The notes: generated from the sequence alone by a model not told the origin. Numbered from the stretch's first letter, positions 24,322-34,222 are shown. The stretch: DNA of 64,000 nucleotides from Vannielia litorea (GCF_900142295.1 NZ_FSRL01000001.1:1798001-1862000), one strand, 5' to 3'. Numbers and translations: made by a program.

Positions 24322-25761
24322 CTACTCCGCCGGGGCCTTCGGTGCGTCCGGCCAGGCGGTCGGGTCGGTGTCGAGGTCGGGGAACCGGGCGGGGTCGAAG
24401 ACGGGCATCTTCACCCCCGCCTTCAACTGCGCCCGGAAGTCGTTGATCAGCCGCACCGCCACCGGGAAGAGCATCGCCAGAGCCAGCAGGTTGACCACCG
24501 CGAGGATCCCCATCATCGGGTCGGAGAAGTTGAACACGAAGGTCGCGCCCGGTGCCACCGCGCCGAGGAAGACGATGCAGACAATGGCCACCCGCAGCAC
24601 CTGGATCGCCATCGGGTTGCCGGTCATGAAGCTCAGCGCGTTCTCGCCCAGATAGTAGTTGTACATGATCGAGGAAAAGCTGAAGAGCAGGATCGCCACC
24701 GTCAGGTAGTATTGCGACCAGGCGCCGACATGGTCCACCATGCTCTGCTGGGTCAGCGCCACGCCGTCGATGCCCTCTGCGCCGGGCTGGTAGACATCGC
24801 CCAGCAGGATCACAAAGGCGGTGCAGGAGCAGATGATGATCGTGTCGATGAAGACCGAGAAGCTCTGGGTGATGCCCTGGCTCACCGGGTGCTTCACATA
24901 GGCCGTCGCCGCCACGTTCGGCGCCGAGCCGAGACCCGCCTCGTTGGAGAAGAGCCCGCGCCGCAATCCGTTGGCGATCGCCGCGCCCATGCCGCCCGCA
25001 ACCGCCTCGCGGAACCCGAAGGCATTGGCCACGATATCCACGATCACACCCGGCACCGCGCCGATGTTGAGCACGATGATGACCAGCGCCATGCCGATGT
25101 ACATCAAGGCCATGACCGGGATGATCACATCCGCCGCCTTGGCAATCCGGTGGATGCCGCCCCAGACGATGACCCCCGTCGCCGCCGCCAGCACCGCGCC
25201 CGTCGCAATGCGGGGGATGTTCATGCTGTCGAGCGCCGCGCCCGCCACCGTGTTGCCCTGGAAGGCATTGAACCCGATCGAGAAGGAGGCGATCAAACAG
25301 ACCGCGTAGATCACCGCCAGCCAGCGGTAATTTGCGCCGAGCCCGTGGATGATCGCCCGCGCCGGGCCGCCGCGATAGTCGCCGTTGGGTTCGGTGCGCT
25401 TGTAGAGCTGCGCCAGCGTGGCCTCCACCAGCGCCGAGCACATGCCGACCAGCGCAATCGCCCACATCCAGAACACCGCGCCCGGTCCGCCGGCGGTGAT
25501 CGCCACCGCGACACCGGCGATGTTGCCGCCGCCCACCCGGCCGCCGACCGAGACGAAGAGCGCCTCGCGGGCGCTGATCTTGGTCGGGTCGTTGTCTTCA
25601 TCGGTGCCGGTCAGCACCTTGAACATGCGGGTGAAGAACCGGAACTGCACGAAGCCCGACGCCACGGTGAAGAAGATGCCCAAAACCACGAGAAAGGGCA
25701 CCAGCGCCCAGCCCCAGGTCAAATCGTTGATTGCATTGAAGGTCGTGTCCAGAAATCCCAT
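24322..25761 (-). CDS. Sodium:alanine symporter (AGCS family)
   Basis: 479-residue inner-membrane secondary transporter with about eleven hydrophobic segments. Family marks are GGRVGGGNIAGVAVAI in the first third, GGPGAVFWMWAIALVGM, YRGGPARAII, and RRGLFSNEAGLGSAPNVAATA in the middle. AGCS proteins import alanine or glycine with sodium. The ATG at 25761 has AAAAAGGAG upstream. The gene has its own terminator and stands alone, flanked by the orphan nuclease and a VWA protein. Confidence 0.93.
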   Translation of the reverse strand: MGFLDTTFNAINDLTWGWALVPFLVVLGIFFTVASGFVQFRFFTRMFKVLTGTDEDNDPTKISAREALFVSVGGRVGGGNIAGVAVAITAGGPGAVFWMWAIALVGMCSALVEATLAQLYKRTEPNGDYRGGPARAIIHGLGANYRWLAVIYAVCLIASFSIGFNAFQGNTVAGAALDSMNIPRIATGAVLAAATGVIVWGGIHRIAKAADVIIPVMALMYIGMALVIIVLNIGAVPGVIVDIVANAFGFREAVAGGMGAAIANGLRRGLFSNEAGLGSAPNVAATAYVKHPVSQGITQSFSVFIDTIIICSCTAFVILLGDVYQPGAEGIDGVALTQQSMVDHVGAWSQYYLTVAILLFSFSSIMYNYYLGENALSFMTGNPMAIQVLRVAIVCIVFLGAVAPGATFVFNFSDPMMGILAVVNLLALAMLFPVAVRLINDFRAQLKAGVKMPVFDPARFPDLDTDPTAWPDAPKAPAE

Positions 25762-25965
25762 CGCCCGCGTCTCCTTTTTGACTGTGTTCGCGGCAGTCCG
25801 CCCATCACCTCACCGCCCCGGCGAGAGAAGGTAACGGAACCGTGACACAGCAACGTCAACAGGCGACAGAAATCGCGTCTTGCGGTCATCTTTTTGGCAG
25901 AACCCCGCCGATCGTTGCCCGGCGCACACATCTGCACGCCAAGTCAGAGGTTCATGCGCGCGGGC

Positions 25966-27093
25966 TTACTCCGCGACGAGGCCCGCTTTCGAGCGGTAGT
26001 CGGCAATATCCGCCCGTGCCTTGCCATTCAGCGTGCCACTCCGGTCGGCAAGCCACTTCAGCGCCGGGCGCAGGTCCTTTGCGGCCATCAGCTGCACCTT
26101 GCCGGCGCAGGCGGCCTCGGGGCTGTCGGCCTTCTGCGCATCGCGAAAATAAGCGTTGATCCCGTTCTGACGGTCCAAGGGGCTGTTCTCGTGGTAACAG
26201 GATGTAATCCGCAGGATCTCCGTCTGCGCCGAGGCGGCGATCTGGCCCACGTTCTGCTCCACGCAATACTTGTACCGCTGCACCGAAGCCTCCGCGTCCT
26301 TGATCGCGTTCAACTGCCTCTGCAACGCAGACGCATCCTCCGCAGGATAATAGGTTCCGCCGCCGGCTTGCGCGATTGCCTGCAGTTGCGCCTCGGTCTC
26401 CGCATCAACCGCAAAGCCGATGGTGTTGACCGTCGTCTTCACACCGGCCTCGCGCAGCGCCTCGGCGGCGGCCACCGGATCTCCGTCGCAGGTCTCCTCG
26501 CCGTCCGAGATGAGGTAGACCACCGGCACCGGCGCTTGCCCGTCGGCGCCCGCAGGCAGGTCGGCCACGAGCCTTGCGGCCTCTTCCAGCGCGCCGGCGA
26601 TCGGGGTGTGGCCCACCGGGCGCAACTCCTCGACCGTGTCGCCCAGCTTGGACCGCGGGGCATCGAAGCCGTGCACCATCTCGGCGGCGGCACAGCTCTC
26701 CGCCTTGCCCTCCGGCTTGTTGGACCCCTTGTGGCCATAGACCATGAGCCCCACGTCCACATCCTCGTGCACCTCGCCCAGAAAGGCCCGCGCCTCGCGC
26801 TTGGCTGCGTCCATCTTCGAGAGATTGCCCGCCGCGCCCGCCATCGAGCCCGAAGCGTCGATCGCCAGCAGGATGTGGGTGGTGACGGCCCCGGCGACAA
26901 AGCTCGAGGGCGGTGTGCAGGCCTCCAGCGTGTAGCTCATCTCCCGCGGCTCGCACTGCTCCAGCTGCACCGGCCACTGGTTGGCGAGGTCGGCATAGAG
27001 TGCCACGCAGTCCACGCCGCCGCCCTCCTGCGCCCATGCGCCCCCGCTTCCACTGCACAGGATCAGGCCGAAAGCCGCTGCAACTTGTCTCAT
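25966..27093 (-). CDS. Exported von Willebrand factor A domain protein
   Basis: 375 residues with a signal peptide (about 1-22, ending AWA-QEGG). The VWA domain runs over about 75-260 and has the metal-ion-dependent adhesion site: DASGSM, a threonine in GHTPIAGAL and an aspartate in YLISDGEETCDGD. A Cys-rich C-terminal part follows (YKYCVEQNVGQ, ITSCYHENS, EAACAGKVQL). It is probably periplasmic and mediates protein contacts. Start at 27093 with GGGG before it; an in-frame ATG at 27114 is an alternative. It is not the CoxE-type VWA protein expected next to moxR. Confidence 0.85.
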   Translation of the reverse strand: MRQVAAAFGLILCSGSGGAWAQEGGGVDCVALYADLANQWPVQLEQCEPREMSYTLEACTPPSSFVAGAVTTHILLAIDASGSMAGAAGNLSKMDAAKREARAFLGEVHEDVDVGLMVYGHKGSNKPEGKAESCAAAEMVHGFDAPRSKLGDTVEELRPVGHTPIAGALEEAARLVADLPAGADGQAPVPVVYLISDGEETCDGDPVAAAEALREAGVKTTVNTIGFAVDAETEAQLQAIAQAGGGTYYPAEDASALQRQLNAIKDAEASVQRYKYCVEQNVGQIAASAQTEILRITSCYHENSPLDRQNGINAYFRDAQKADSPEAACAGKVQLMAAKDLRPALKWLADRSGTLNGKARADIADYRSKAGLVAE

Positions 27094-27156
27094 GATACCC
27101 CCCAAACGCTCCATCTCGGGATCAGCCTAGCAGCGCGGCAGCCAGGGACAAACTCG

Positions 27157-27191
27157 CCAAAAAGACACCCGCCCGGATCGCTCCGGGCGGG
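27157..27191 (-). terminator. Rho-independent terminator after the BCCT gene
   Basis: Stem CCCGCCCGGA (27168-27177), loop TCGC, and complementary arm to 27191: a perfect 10-pair stem. On the minus strand it is followed by TGTCTTTTTGG. It lies 23 bases beyond the BCCT stop. Confidence 0.85.
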
Positions 27192-27213
27192 CGCAATATC
27201 GCTCAGGCCGGGG

Positions 27214-28923
27214 TCAGGCCCGCTTTTCGGCGATCAGCCCCTTGATGATGGCAAAGCACATCAGCAGCAGCACGATGGTAAACGGCAGACCCGTGGAGAT
27301 CACCATCGCCTGCAAGGCGCCAAGCCCGCCACCGAGCAGCAGCGCAATCGCCACCAGCCCCTCGAAGGTGCACCAGAACACCCGCTGCGGCACCGGCGCA
27401 TCCACCTTGCCGCCTGCTGTGATCGTGTCGATCACGAGGCTGCCGGAGTCCGAGCTGGTCACGAAGAACACGATCACCAGCACGATCCCGACGGTCGAGG
27501 TCACCGCAGTCCAGGGAAGGCCCTGAAGCATGGCAAAGAGCGACAGCTCGGGCTTGTAGGCGTCGATCACCTGCGCCTTCACGAGGCTCGCGTCGGGGTT
27601 GGCCACCATGTCATTGATTGCCGCACCGCCAAAGACCGCCATCCAGAACACGCAGACCAGGCTCGGGATGATGAGCACGCAGATGATGAACTCGCGCACC
27701 GTCCGCCCGCGCGACACCCGCGCGATGAACATGCCCACGAAGGGTGACCAGCTGATCCACCAGGCCCAGTAGAAGGCCGTCCAGCCCTGCATGTAGCCGA
27801 GATCCTCGCGTCCATGCGGGTTCGACAGCGGGATCACCTCCTGAACATAGGCGCCCAGCGTCGAGACGAAGTCGCTCAGGATTGCACCCGCACCGGCGGC
27901 GAAGAACACGAAGGCCAGGAGCAGGATGGCGATGACCATGTTGATCTCGGAGAGCAACTTCACACCGCCCTCCAGCCCGCGCAGCACCGAGATCAGCGCG
28001 ACCGCCGTGATCGCGCAGATCAGGATGACCTGCACCGTCGTGTTGGCCGGAATCCCGTAGACAAAGTTCAGACCGGCATTTGCCTGCTGGGCGCCCAGCC
28101 CGAGCGAGGTGGCCAGGCCGAAGAGCGTGGCGAAGACGGCCGTGATATCGATCAGATGGCCCCAGAAGCCCCAGACCCGCTCCCCGAGGATCGGATAGAA
28201 GGCCGATCGGATGCTGAGCGGCAAGCCCTTGTTGTAGCTGAACAGCGCCAGCGCCAGCGCCACGATGGCATAGATCGCCCAGGGGTGAAGCGCCCAGTGG
28301 AAGGAGGTCGCAGCCAGCGCCATGCGCCGCGCCTCCTCCACGTTCTCCGCGATCAGGTTGCCATCGGCATCGAACGGCCGGACCGCGCCAAGAGGGGCGT
28401 CGCCCCAGGGCGTGCCGAAGTAATAGGCGGGTTCGAGCACGCCGAAGAACATCAGGCCAATGCCCATGCCGGCAGCAAAGAGCATCGCAAACCACCCGGC
28501 GTAGCTGTAGTCGGGCGTGGCCTCGGAACCGCCGAGCCGCACCGAGCCCCAGGGGCTGACGATGAGCAGGAGGCAGACGATGACGAAGATGTTGGCCCCC
28601 CAGAGGAAGAACCAGTCGAACTTCGAGGTCATCCAGGCCCTGAGCCCGAGGTCGCAGAAGGCCCCGGCCTCGCAGCCCTCCACCGCCGAGGCGTCCACCC
28701 CGTTGAAAATCGCGTCGGCCGTGCCCGGAGCAATCAGGGCGAAGAGAACGAAGGCCACGATGATGAGGGCCGAGATCCAGAACACCGGGTTGTGGATATC
28801 AAACCCGTAGGGTCCGAACTTGCCTTCGATATTGTGAACGCCGATCTCGTGATCGGTTTCGATCACGGCGGCCGTTCCTTCCGGGGCGGGTATGCCCTGG
28901 TCGTCTGGTGTTGTTTCAGTCAT
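27214..28923 (-). CDS. BCCT-family betaine/choline/DMSP-type transporter
   Basis: 569 residues with twelve hydrophobic segments. BCCT marks are the glycine motif AAGMGIGLMFFGVLEP, the HWALHPWAIYAIVALALAL helix and the Trp-rich ligand box YWAWWISWSPFVGMFIARVSRGRT. The carriers import quaternary ammonium or sulfonium compounds such as glycine betaine, carnitine and DMSP. It lies directly after acuI on the same strand (235-base gap) and the window also has dddP, so DMSP is a plausible substrate. This is inference only. Start at 28923 with GGGGA upstream. It has its own terminator. Confidence 0.9.
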   Translation of the reverse strand: MTETTPDDQGIPAPEGTAAVIETDHEIGVHNIEGKFGPYGFDIHNPVFWISALIIVAFVLFALIAPGTADAIFNGVDASAVEGCEAGAFCDLGLRAWMTSKFDWFFLWGANIFVIVCLLLIVSPWGSVRLGGSEATPDYSYAGWFAMLFAAGMGIGLMFFGVLEPAYYFGTPWGDAPLGAVRPFDADGNLIAENVEEARRMALAATSFHWALHPWAIYAIVALALALFSYNKGLPLSIRSAFYPILGERVWGFWGHLIDITAVFATLFGLATSLGLGAQQANAGLNFVYGIPANTTVQVILICAITAVALISVLRGLEGGVKLLSEINMVIAILLLAFVFFAAGAGAILSDFVSTLGAYVQEVIPLSNPHGREDLGYMQGWTAFYWAWWISWSPFVGMFIARVSRGRTVREFIICVLIIPSLVCVFWMAVFGGAAINDMVANPDASLVKAQVIDAYKPELSLFAMLQGLPWTAVTSTVGIVLVIVFFVTSSDSGSLVIDTITAGGKVDAPVPQRVFWCTFEGLVAIALLLGGGLGALQAMVISTGLPFTIVLLLMCFAIIKGLIAEKRA

Positions 28924-29158
28924 CGGATGTCCCCACGCTGTTTCCTTTCTCCCTGCTTCTGCACCGGCGACGCAGCGAGACACCGGGCCCGGACGGTGCC
29001 GTCGGGCAGGCGTCCGGGAGTCGGCCTCACGATGAGCCGCCCGAAAAATGAGCAGATGTGAAACAAGTCTAACCGCTGAACGCCGGGAGCGACACCCCGC
29101 CCCGGCATTTCAGCATCGGATTCCGACACGAACCCGCCCCCACAGGGGCTCGGCAGCC

Positions 29159-30145
29159 TCAGGCGTTGACGTCCACCACGACGCGCCCGCGCACCTGGCC
29201 CTTGAGGATATCCGCGCCGAGACCTGGCAGATCGGCCAGCGTGGCGGGCTGGATCATCGCTTCCAGCTTCTCCATCGGAAGATCGGTGGCGATCCGCTTC
29301 CAGGCCTCCAGCCGGTTCTCGTAGGGCTGCATGACCGAGTCGATGCCCAGCAGGTTCACCCCCCGCAGCAGGAACGGCACCACCGTGGCAGGCAGCGCCG
29401 CACCACCCGCAAGCCCCACGGCGGCCACGCTCGCCCCGTATTTCATCTGCCCGAGCACGCGCGCCAGCATCGCGCCACCCACGGCATCCACGCAGCCCGC
29501 CCAGGTCTCGCTCTCGAGCGGCCGCTTGACAGCCTCCGCAATGTCCTCCCGTGGCACGATCTGGCTGGCGCCAAGGTCTTTCAGGTAGTCCGCACTCTCG
29601 GGCCGCCCGGTGACGCCGGCCACCTCGTAGCCCAAATTCGCCAGAATCGCCGTGGCGACAGAGCCCACGCCCCCACTCGCGCCGGTCACCAGCACCGGTC
29701 CCTGCCCCGGTTTCAGCCCCTGCTTCTCGAGCGCCATCACCGCGAGCATCGCGGTGAATCCGGCCGTGCCGACGGCCATCGCCTCACGGGTGCTGAGGCC
29801 ATCGGGCAAGGGAACCAGCCAGTCGGCCTTGACCCGCGCCTTCTCGGCATAGCCCCCCCAATGCGCCTCTCCCACGCGCCAGCCTGTCAGCACCACCTTG
29901 TCGCCTGGCTTGTACCGCGGGTCGTCGCTGGATTCGACGGTCCCGGCAAAGTCGATGCCCGGCACATGCGGATAGTTGCGCACCAGCCCGCCGCCCGGAC
30001 CAATGCAGAGCCCGTCCTTGTAGTTCACCGTGGAATACTCCACCGCCACCGTCACGTCGCCCTCCGGCAGGCGCTGCTCCTCGATTTCCTGCACGCTGGC
30101 AGAGGTCTTTCCGTCCTCGTCCTTCTCGACGATCAGTGCACGCAT
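29159..30145 (-). CDS. acuI: Acryloyl-CoA reductase AcuI (MDR oxidoreductase, YhdH/AcuI type)
   Basis: 328-residue zinc-free medium-chain dehydrogenase. It begins MRALIVEKDEDGKTSA, has STVNYKDGLCIGPG and VPGIDFAGTVESS in the catalytic domain, and the NADPH-binding stretch GPVLVTGASGGVGSVATAIL (about residues 150-169). This matches the YhdH/AcuI family, whose Roseobacter and Rhodobacter members reduce acryloyl-CoA to propionyl-CoA and so clear toxic acrylate left by DMSP cleavage. TGAGGAG precedes the ATG. It lies 12 bases after sufE and is probably co-transcribed with it. Confidence 0.88.
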   Translation of the reverse strand: MRALIVEKDEDGKTSASVQEIEEQRLPEGDVTVAVEYSTVNYKDGLCIGPGGGLVRNYPHVPGIDFAGTVESSDDPRYKPGDKVVLTGWRVGEAHWGGYAEKARVKADWLVPLPDGLSTREAMAVGTAGFTAMLAVMALEKQGLKPGQGPVLVTGASGGVGSVATAILANLGYEVAGVTGRPESADYLKDLGASQIVPREDIAEAVKRPLESETWAGCVDAVGGAMLARVLGQMKYGASVAAVGLAGGAALPATVVPFLLRGVNLLGIDSVMQPYENRLEAWKRIATDLPMEKLEAMIQPATLADLPGLGADILKGQVRGRVVVDVNA

Positions 30146-30157
30146 GGCTCTCTCTCC

Positions 30158-30586
30158 TCAGACTGCTGCCGCTTTCTCCGCCACCGCGCGCACCCGCGCG
30201 ACCATGGCCCTCAACCCGTTCGACCGTTGCGAGCTCAAGTGCTCGTCCAGCCCCAGGCGCTTCAACTCCGCAGGGGCATCCACCGTCTGCACCTCCGCCA
30301 CGGTGGCGCCGGAGTAGAGCGCCTTCAGCACCGCGATCAACCCGTTGACGATCATCGCATCGCTCTCGCCGGTGAATGTAAGCACCGCGTCGGCCCCTGC
30401 GCCCTCGACCTCAGGCACCAGCCAGACCTGGCTTGCGCAGCCTTCCACCTTGGTGGCCGGCACCTTCTGCGCTTCGGGCAAAGGCGCCATGCCCTTGCCG
30501 AGCTCGATCACGTGTCGATACCGGTCTTCCCAGTCGTCCAGAAACTCGAAGGTCTCCACGATCTCCTCGAATGCCGCTCTCGCCAT
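30158..30586 (-). CDS. sufE: Cysteine desulfurase-activating protein SufE
   Basis: 142-residue sulfur acceptor that takes persulfide from SufS for Fe-S cluster assembly. The active cysteine lies in KVEGCASQVWL (about residue 50), preceded by FLDDWEDRYRHVIELGK, the usual SufE N-terminus. AAAGGAG stands before the ATG. It is the first gene of a pair with acuI. The rest of the suf operon is not in this window. Its start faces a lipoprotein gene 123 bases away. Confidence 0.93.
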   Translation of the reverse strand: MARAAFEEIVETFEFLDDWEDRYRHVIELGKGMAPLPEAQKVPATKVEGCASQVWLVPEVEGAGADAVLTFTGESDAMIVNGLIAVLKALYSGATVAEVQTVDAPAELKRLGLDEHLSSQRSNGLRAMVARVRAVAEKAAAV

Positions 30587-30709
30587 GACACGGGCTCCTT
30601 TCCGCGCCCAGAGCTAGGCCCTCCGGCCGCAGAGGTCCAGCCCTCCGCAGGCTTTTCAAGTGCCCGGCTTTGCGCTAACCCTCTGGGAAAGAAAAGCCGA
30701 GGGACGAGC

Positions 30710-31183
30710 ATGACCAAACCGCTTCTGGCCGCCATGGTGCTGGTGACAGCGATCTCCGGGTGCTCCCGCCTCGCCGAGAGCCGGATCAACCCGTTCAACT
30801 GGTTCGGCGGTTCCCGCTCCGAGGCCCGGACCGTGCAATCGGTTCAAACCGTCACGGTCCGTGACAGCCGCCAGCTCGTCACGCAGGTGACCCGGATGTC
30901 GGTCGAGCGCACGCCGGGCGGCGCGATCGTCACCGCCGTCGGTCTGCCGCCGAGCCAGGGCTACTGGGATGCCGAGCTGGTCCCCGCCACCCCTGACGGC
31001 CTGCCGCGCAACGGCGTGATGGTCTATGACTTCCGGATCGAACGCCCGCTGGAGTTTCAGGCCCAGGGCACGCCCCGCTCGCGCGAGGTGACCGTCGCCG
31101 TCCACCTCTCGACCATCGACCTCGCCGCGATCAACACCATCGTGGTCCGTGGCCAGGCGAACCAGCGCAGCGCCGGCCGCTGA
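30710..31183 (+). CDS. Putative lipoprotein, 157 aa
   Basis: A lipoprotein signal peptide is visible: MTKPLLAAMVLVTAISGC, with the lipobox cysteine at residue 18. The mature part contains NPFNWFGGSRSE and a soluble beta-rich region. It is probably anchored in the outer or inner membrane on the periplasmic side. I recognise no enzymatic domain. The start at 30710 is preceded by GAGGGA; the long frame upstream of it is an antisense artefact of acuI and sufE. It is convergent with rnd. Confidence 0.75.
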   Translation: MTKPLLAAMVLVTAISGCSRLAESRINPFNWFGGSRSEARTVQSVQTVTVRDSRQLVTQVTRMSVERTPGGAIVTAVGLPPSQGYWDAELVPATPDGLPRNGVMVYDFRIERPLEFQAQGTPRSREVTVAVHLSTIDLAAINTIVVRGQANQRSAGR

Positions 31184-31216
31184 TCCGACCCGTCCGCCGA
31201 GGCGCGGCCGTCCGGA

Positions 31217-32371
31217 TCAGAGTGCGACGATCTCCACGTTCTCGCCTTTCAAGGCCAGCGCCACCTTGCCGTCGCAGAGCTTCAGCGCATCCTCGCCGAA
31301 CACCTCGCGCCGCCAGCCCTTCAGGGCCGCAACATCGCGCTCGCCCGCAGCGATCTCGTCCAGATCGGCCGCGCTGGCAATCAGCCGTTGCGCCACGTTG
31401 AACCGCTCGCTTTTTGCCTTCAGCAGCACCCGCAGCAGATCGGCCAGCGCCGGATTGACCTGGAGTTTCTCGCGCGACCGATCGACCTCCGGAAACTCTG
31501 CCGGATCGGCCTCCAGGCCCGCCGTGACCGAAGCCAGGATACCCTCGGCGATCTCGCCGCGCCGCGCTTCGCGCAACAGGAGTCTCGAACGGGACAATTC
31601 CTTTTCATTCCGTGGCTTTGTCGAGGCAAGCTCAAGAAGCGCATCATCCTTGTAGACCCGGTTGCGCGGTATGTTGCGGCTTTGCGCATAGCCTTCGCGA
31701 AAGCGCGCGAGCTCGCGCACGATAGCCAGGAACCGGCCCGAGTTGGTGCGGGTCTTGACCCGCTTCCAGGCATCCTCGGGTTTGACCACATAGGTCTCCG
31801 GAGCCAGCAACACCGCCAGCTCTTCCTCGACCCAGGGCGACCGCCCCGACTTGGCAAGCTGCGCCGCCAGATGCTCGTAGACCACCCGGAGGTGGGTCAC
31901 GTCGGCCAGGGCGTATTCCTTCTGTGCGTCGGTCAGCGGACGGCGCGACCAGTCGGTGAAGCGGCTCGACTTGTCGACCTGCGCCTTCACGATACGCTTT
32001 ACCAGGGTCTCGTAGCCCACCTGCTCGCCGAAGCCGCAGACCATCGCCGCCACCTGGGTGTCGAACAGCGGCTCGGGGATCACGCCGCCCTCGACGAAGA
32101 AGATCTCCAGATCCTGCCGCGCCGCATGAAATACCTTCACCACGTCACGGTTGCGGAACAGCTCGTAGAGCGGCTCGAGCGACATCTCTTCGCCCAGGAT
32201 CGGGTCCACCAGCACCGCCTCGCCGTCGCCCGGCAGGGCCAGCTGCACGAGGCACAGCTTGGAGTAATAGGTCCGCTCCCGCAGGAACTCGGTATCAACG
32301 GTCATGTAGGAGGCCTTGGCCGCTGTCTCGCAAAACTCGGACAGCTCCTGGGTGGTCGTCAATGTGCGCAT
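31217..32371 (-). CDS. rnd: Ribonuclease D
   Basis: 384-residue 3'-5' exoribonuclease that trims tRNA precursors. The DEDDy exonuclease domain covers about 1-175: D26 and E28 in TVDTEFLRERTYYSKLCLVQ, the middle aspartate in FHAARQDLEIFF, and Y/D in KEYALADVTHLRVVYEHL. An HRDC domain follows (about 205-285, LARFREGYAQSRNIPRNRVY). Start at 32371; a GTG at 32404 could add 11 residues. Confidence 0.93.
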   Translation of the reverse strand: MRTLTTTQELSEFCETAAKASYMTVDTEFLRERTYYSKLCLVQLALPGDGEAVLVDPILGEEMSLEPLYELFRNRDVVKVFHAARQDLEIFFVEGGVIPEPLFDTQVAAMVCGFGEQVGYETLVKRIVKAQVDKSSRFTDWSRRPLTDAQKEYALADVTHLRVVYEHLAAQLAKSGRSPWVEEELAVLLAPETYVVKPEDAWKRVKTRTNSGRFLAIVRELARFREGYAQSRNIPRNRVYKDDALLELASTKPRNEKELSRSRLLLREARRGEIAEGILASVTAGLEADPAEFPEVDRSREKLQVNPALADLLRVLLKAKSERFNVAQRLIASAADLDEIAAGERDVAALKGWRREVFGEDALKLCDGKVALALKGENVEIVAL

Positions 32372-32479
32372 AGGGTGCGGGGGCTCTCTTCTGGGCGGCG
32401 CCACACGCGCCGATGTTCTTTCCGCTTCCCGCCTTCTAGGGCCATGCGGAAGGAAAGGAAAGCCTGCCTTGACGTCGTT

Positions 32480-33076
32480 TCAGTTCAGATAAATCGGATG
32501 CCGCTCGCCCGCCGCGAACCGTCGCAAACAGGCTGGATAAAGCTCGTGCTCGCGCACCAGCACCCTTGCAGCAAGGGATTCCGGCGTGTCTCCGGACAGA
32601 ATCGGCACGCGCGCCTGGCCGAGGATCGGGCCGTCATCGAGCGCCGGCGTCACCTCGTGCACCGTGCAGCCCGCTTCCGCATCGCCGGCGTCCAGCGCAC
32701 GGGCATGGGTGTGCAGGCCCCGGTACTTGGGCAGCAGCGACGGGTGGATATTCAGCATCCGCCCCTCCCAGTGCCGCACGAACCCCTCGGTCAGCACCCG
32801 CATGAAGCCCGCAAGGCAGATCAGGTCGGCACCCGCCGCCTCCAGCCGCGCGGTCAGCTCCGCCTCGAAGGCGGCTCGGTCCTTGCCAAAGGGGCGATGA
32901 TCCACCGCATCCGTGGCAACCCCCATCGCCTGCGCGCGCGCCAGCCCGCCGGCGCCCGGATCGTTCGACATCACCAGCACGGGCCGAGCCGGATGACCCG
33001 CCTCCGCCATGCTCTTCACGAGCTGCACCATGTTCGAACCGCCGCCCGAAAGCAGAATCGCACAGGATCGGGTCAA
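32480..33076 (-). CDS. purN: Phosphoribosylglycinamide formyltransferase
   Basis: 198-residue folate-dependent enzyme of purine synthesis that converts GAR to FGAR. Family marks are [10 protein letters not shown] at the N-terminus, [12 protein letters not shown], and the catalytic [21 protein letters not shown] with the later [16 protein letters not shown]. The start codon is TTG at 33076, overlapping the purM stop in the tetramer TTGA, so translation is coupled and no ATG is available nearby. purM-purN pairs are common in alphaproteobacteria. Confidence 0.94.
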   Translation of the reverse strand: MTRSCAILLSGGGSNMVQLVKSMAEAGHPARPVLVMSNDPGAGGLARAQAMGVATDAVDHRPFGKDRAAFEAELTARLEAAGADLICLAGFMRVLTEGFVRHWEGRMLNIHPSLLPKYRGLHTHARALDAGDAEAGCTVHEVTPALDDGPILGQARVPILSGDTPESLAARVLVREHELYPACLRRFAAGERHPIYLN

Positions 33077-34119
33077 AGCAGCTTTCCGCTGTAGGAAACG
33101 CCTTCTCCGGCGACCACGCGCCCGAGGTCGAAGACCGTCTCGCCGGTCTCTTCCAGCAGCGACTTCAGGTCAGAAGCCGCATCGGGCGCAACCACGAGCA
33201 CCATGCCGATGCCGGCGTTGAAGGTCTTGAGCAACTCCGGCTCCGCAAGCCCGCCGGTTTCTGCCAGCCAGCGAAACACCGGCGGCAGTTCCCACGCCGC
33301 AAGGTCCACCTCGGCGCCGAGCCCATCGGGAAAGACGCGCGGCAAGTTCTCGGTCAGCCCGCCCCCGGTAATATGCGCCAGCCCGTGCACGCCACCCGCC
33401 CGGATCGCGGCCAGGACCTGCCGCACGTAGATCCGCGTGGGCGCCAGCAGCGCCTCGCCCAGCGTGCCGCCGCCGAACGGTGCCTCGGCGTCCCAGCCGA
33501 GCCCGGCCATCTCCACCACCTTGCGCACCAGGCTGTAACCGTTCGAGTGCACCCCGTCCGAGGCCAGCCCCAGGAGCAGGTCGCCTTCCGCCACACCGTC
33601 AGGCAGTGCCGCGCCCCGCTCCATCGCGCCCACCGCGAAGCCCGCAAGGTCAAAGTCCTTGCCCTCGTACATCCCCGGCATCTCGGCCGTCTCGCCGCCG
33701 ATCAGCGCCGCGCCAGCCGCCTTGCAGCCCGCGGCAATCCCTTCGACGATCGCCGTGCCGGCGGCCACATCGAGCTTGCCGGTCGCAAAGTAGTCGAGAA
33801 AGAACAAGGGCTCGGCGCCCTGGCAGACCAGGTCGTTCACGCACATCGCCACAAGGTCCACGCCCACGCCATTGACCACGCCGGTGTCGATGGCGATGCG
33901 CAGCTTCGTGCCCACACCATCGGTCGCCGCCACCAGTACCGGGTCGGTGAACCCCGCCGCCTTGAGGTCGAACAGGCCGCCGAAGCCTCCGATCGAGCCC
34001 ATCACGCCGGGCCGATCCGTTGCCTTCACGGCCGGCTTGATCGCCTCCACCAGCGCATTGCCCGCGTCGATGTCCACGCCCGCCTGGGCATAGGTCAAAC
34101 CAGTCTTGCCGTCGCTCAT
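33073..34119 (-). CDS. purM: Phosphoribosylformylglycinamidine cyclo-ligase
   Basis: 348-residue AIR synthetase, which makes aminoimidazole ribotide from FGAM with ATP. It has [15 protein letters not shown] at the N-terminus, [15 protein letters not shown], and the C-terminal-domain pattern [18 protein letters not shown]. Start at 34119 with GAGGAGAG upstream. The stop overlaps the purN start. The promoter region of tRNA-Ile lies upstream on the opposite strand. Confidence 0.95.
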   Translation of the reverse strand: MSDGKTGLTYAQAGVDIDAGNALVEAIKPAVKATDRPGVMGSIGGFGGLFDLKAAGFTDPVLVAATDGVGTKLRIAIDTGVVNGVGVDLVAMCVNDLVCQGAEPLFFLDYFATGKLDVAAGTAIVEGIAAGCKAAGAALIGGETAEMPGMYEGKDFDLAGFAVGAMERGAALPDGVAEGDLLLGLASDGVHSNGYSLVRKVVEMAGLGWDAEAPFGGGTLGEALLAPTRIYVRQVLAAIRAGGVHGLAHITGGGLTENLPRVFPDGLGAEVDLAAWELPPVFRWLAETGGLAEPELLKTFNAGIGMVLVVAPDAASDLKSLLEETGETVFDLGRVVAGEGVSYSGKLL

Positions 34120-34183
34120 GCGCGCTCTCCTCGGTGCCGTCCCGCGCGCTTTAAGCCAAGCCGGGCGCAATTGCCAGACTGGC

Positions 34184-34212
34184 TTGACCACACCCGCCCC
34201 CGCGCCTAATCA
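34184..34212 (+). promoter_or_regulatory. Sigma-70-type promoter of tRNA-Ile
   Basis: TTGACC (34184-34189), exactly 17 bases, then TAATCA (34207-34212). The mature tRNA starts 11 bases after the -10 element, so the start point fits a short leader. Confidence 0.75.
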
Positions 34213-34222
34213 GGCTCCCGGC

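Noticed and set aside
24232..25845. A 537-codon plus-strand frame
   Set aside because: Antisense to the AGCS symporter, with low-complexity His/Arg/Asp composition.
29048..30709. Long N-terminal extension of the lipoprotein gene
   Set aside because: It runs antisense through acuI and sufE; the lipoprotein signal peptide clearly starts at 30710.
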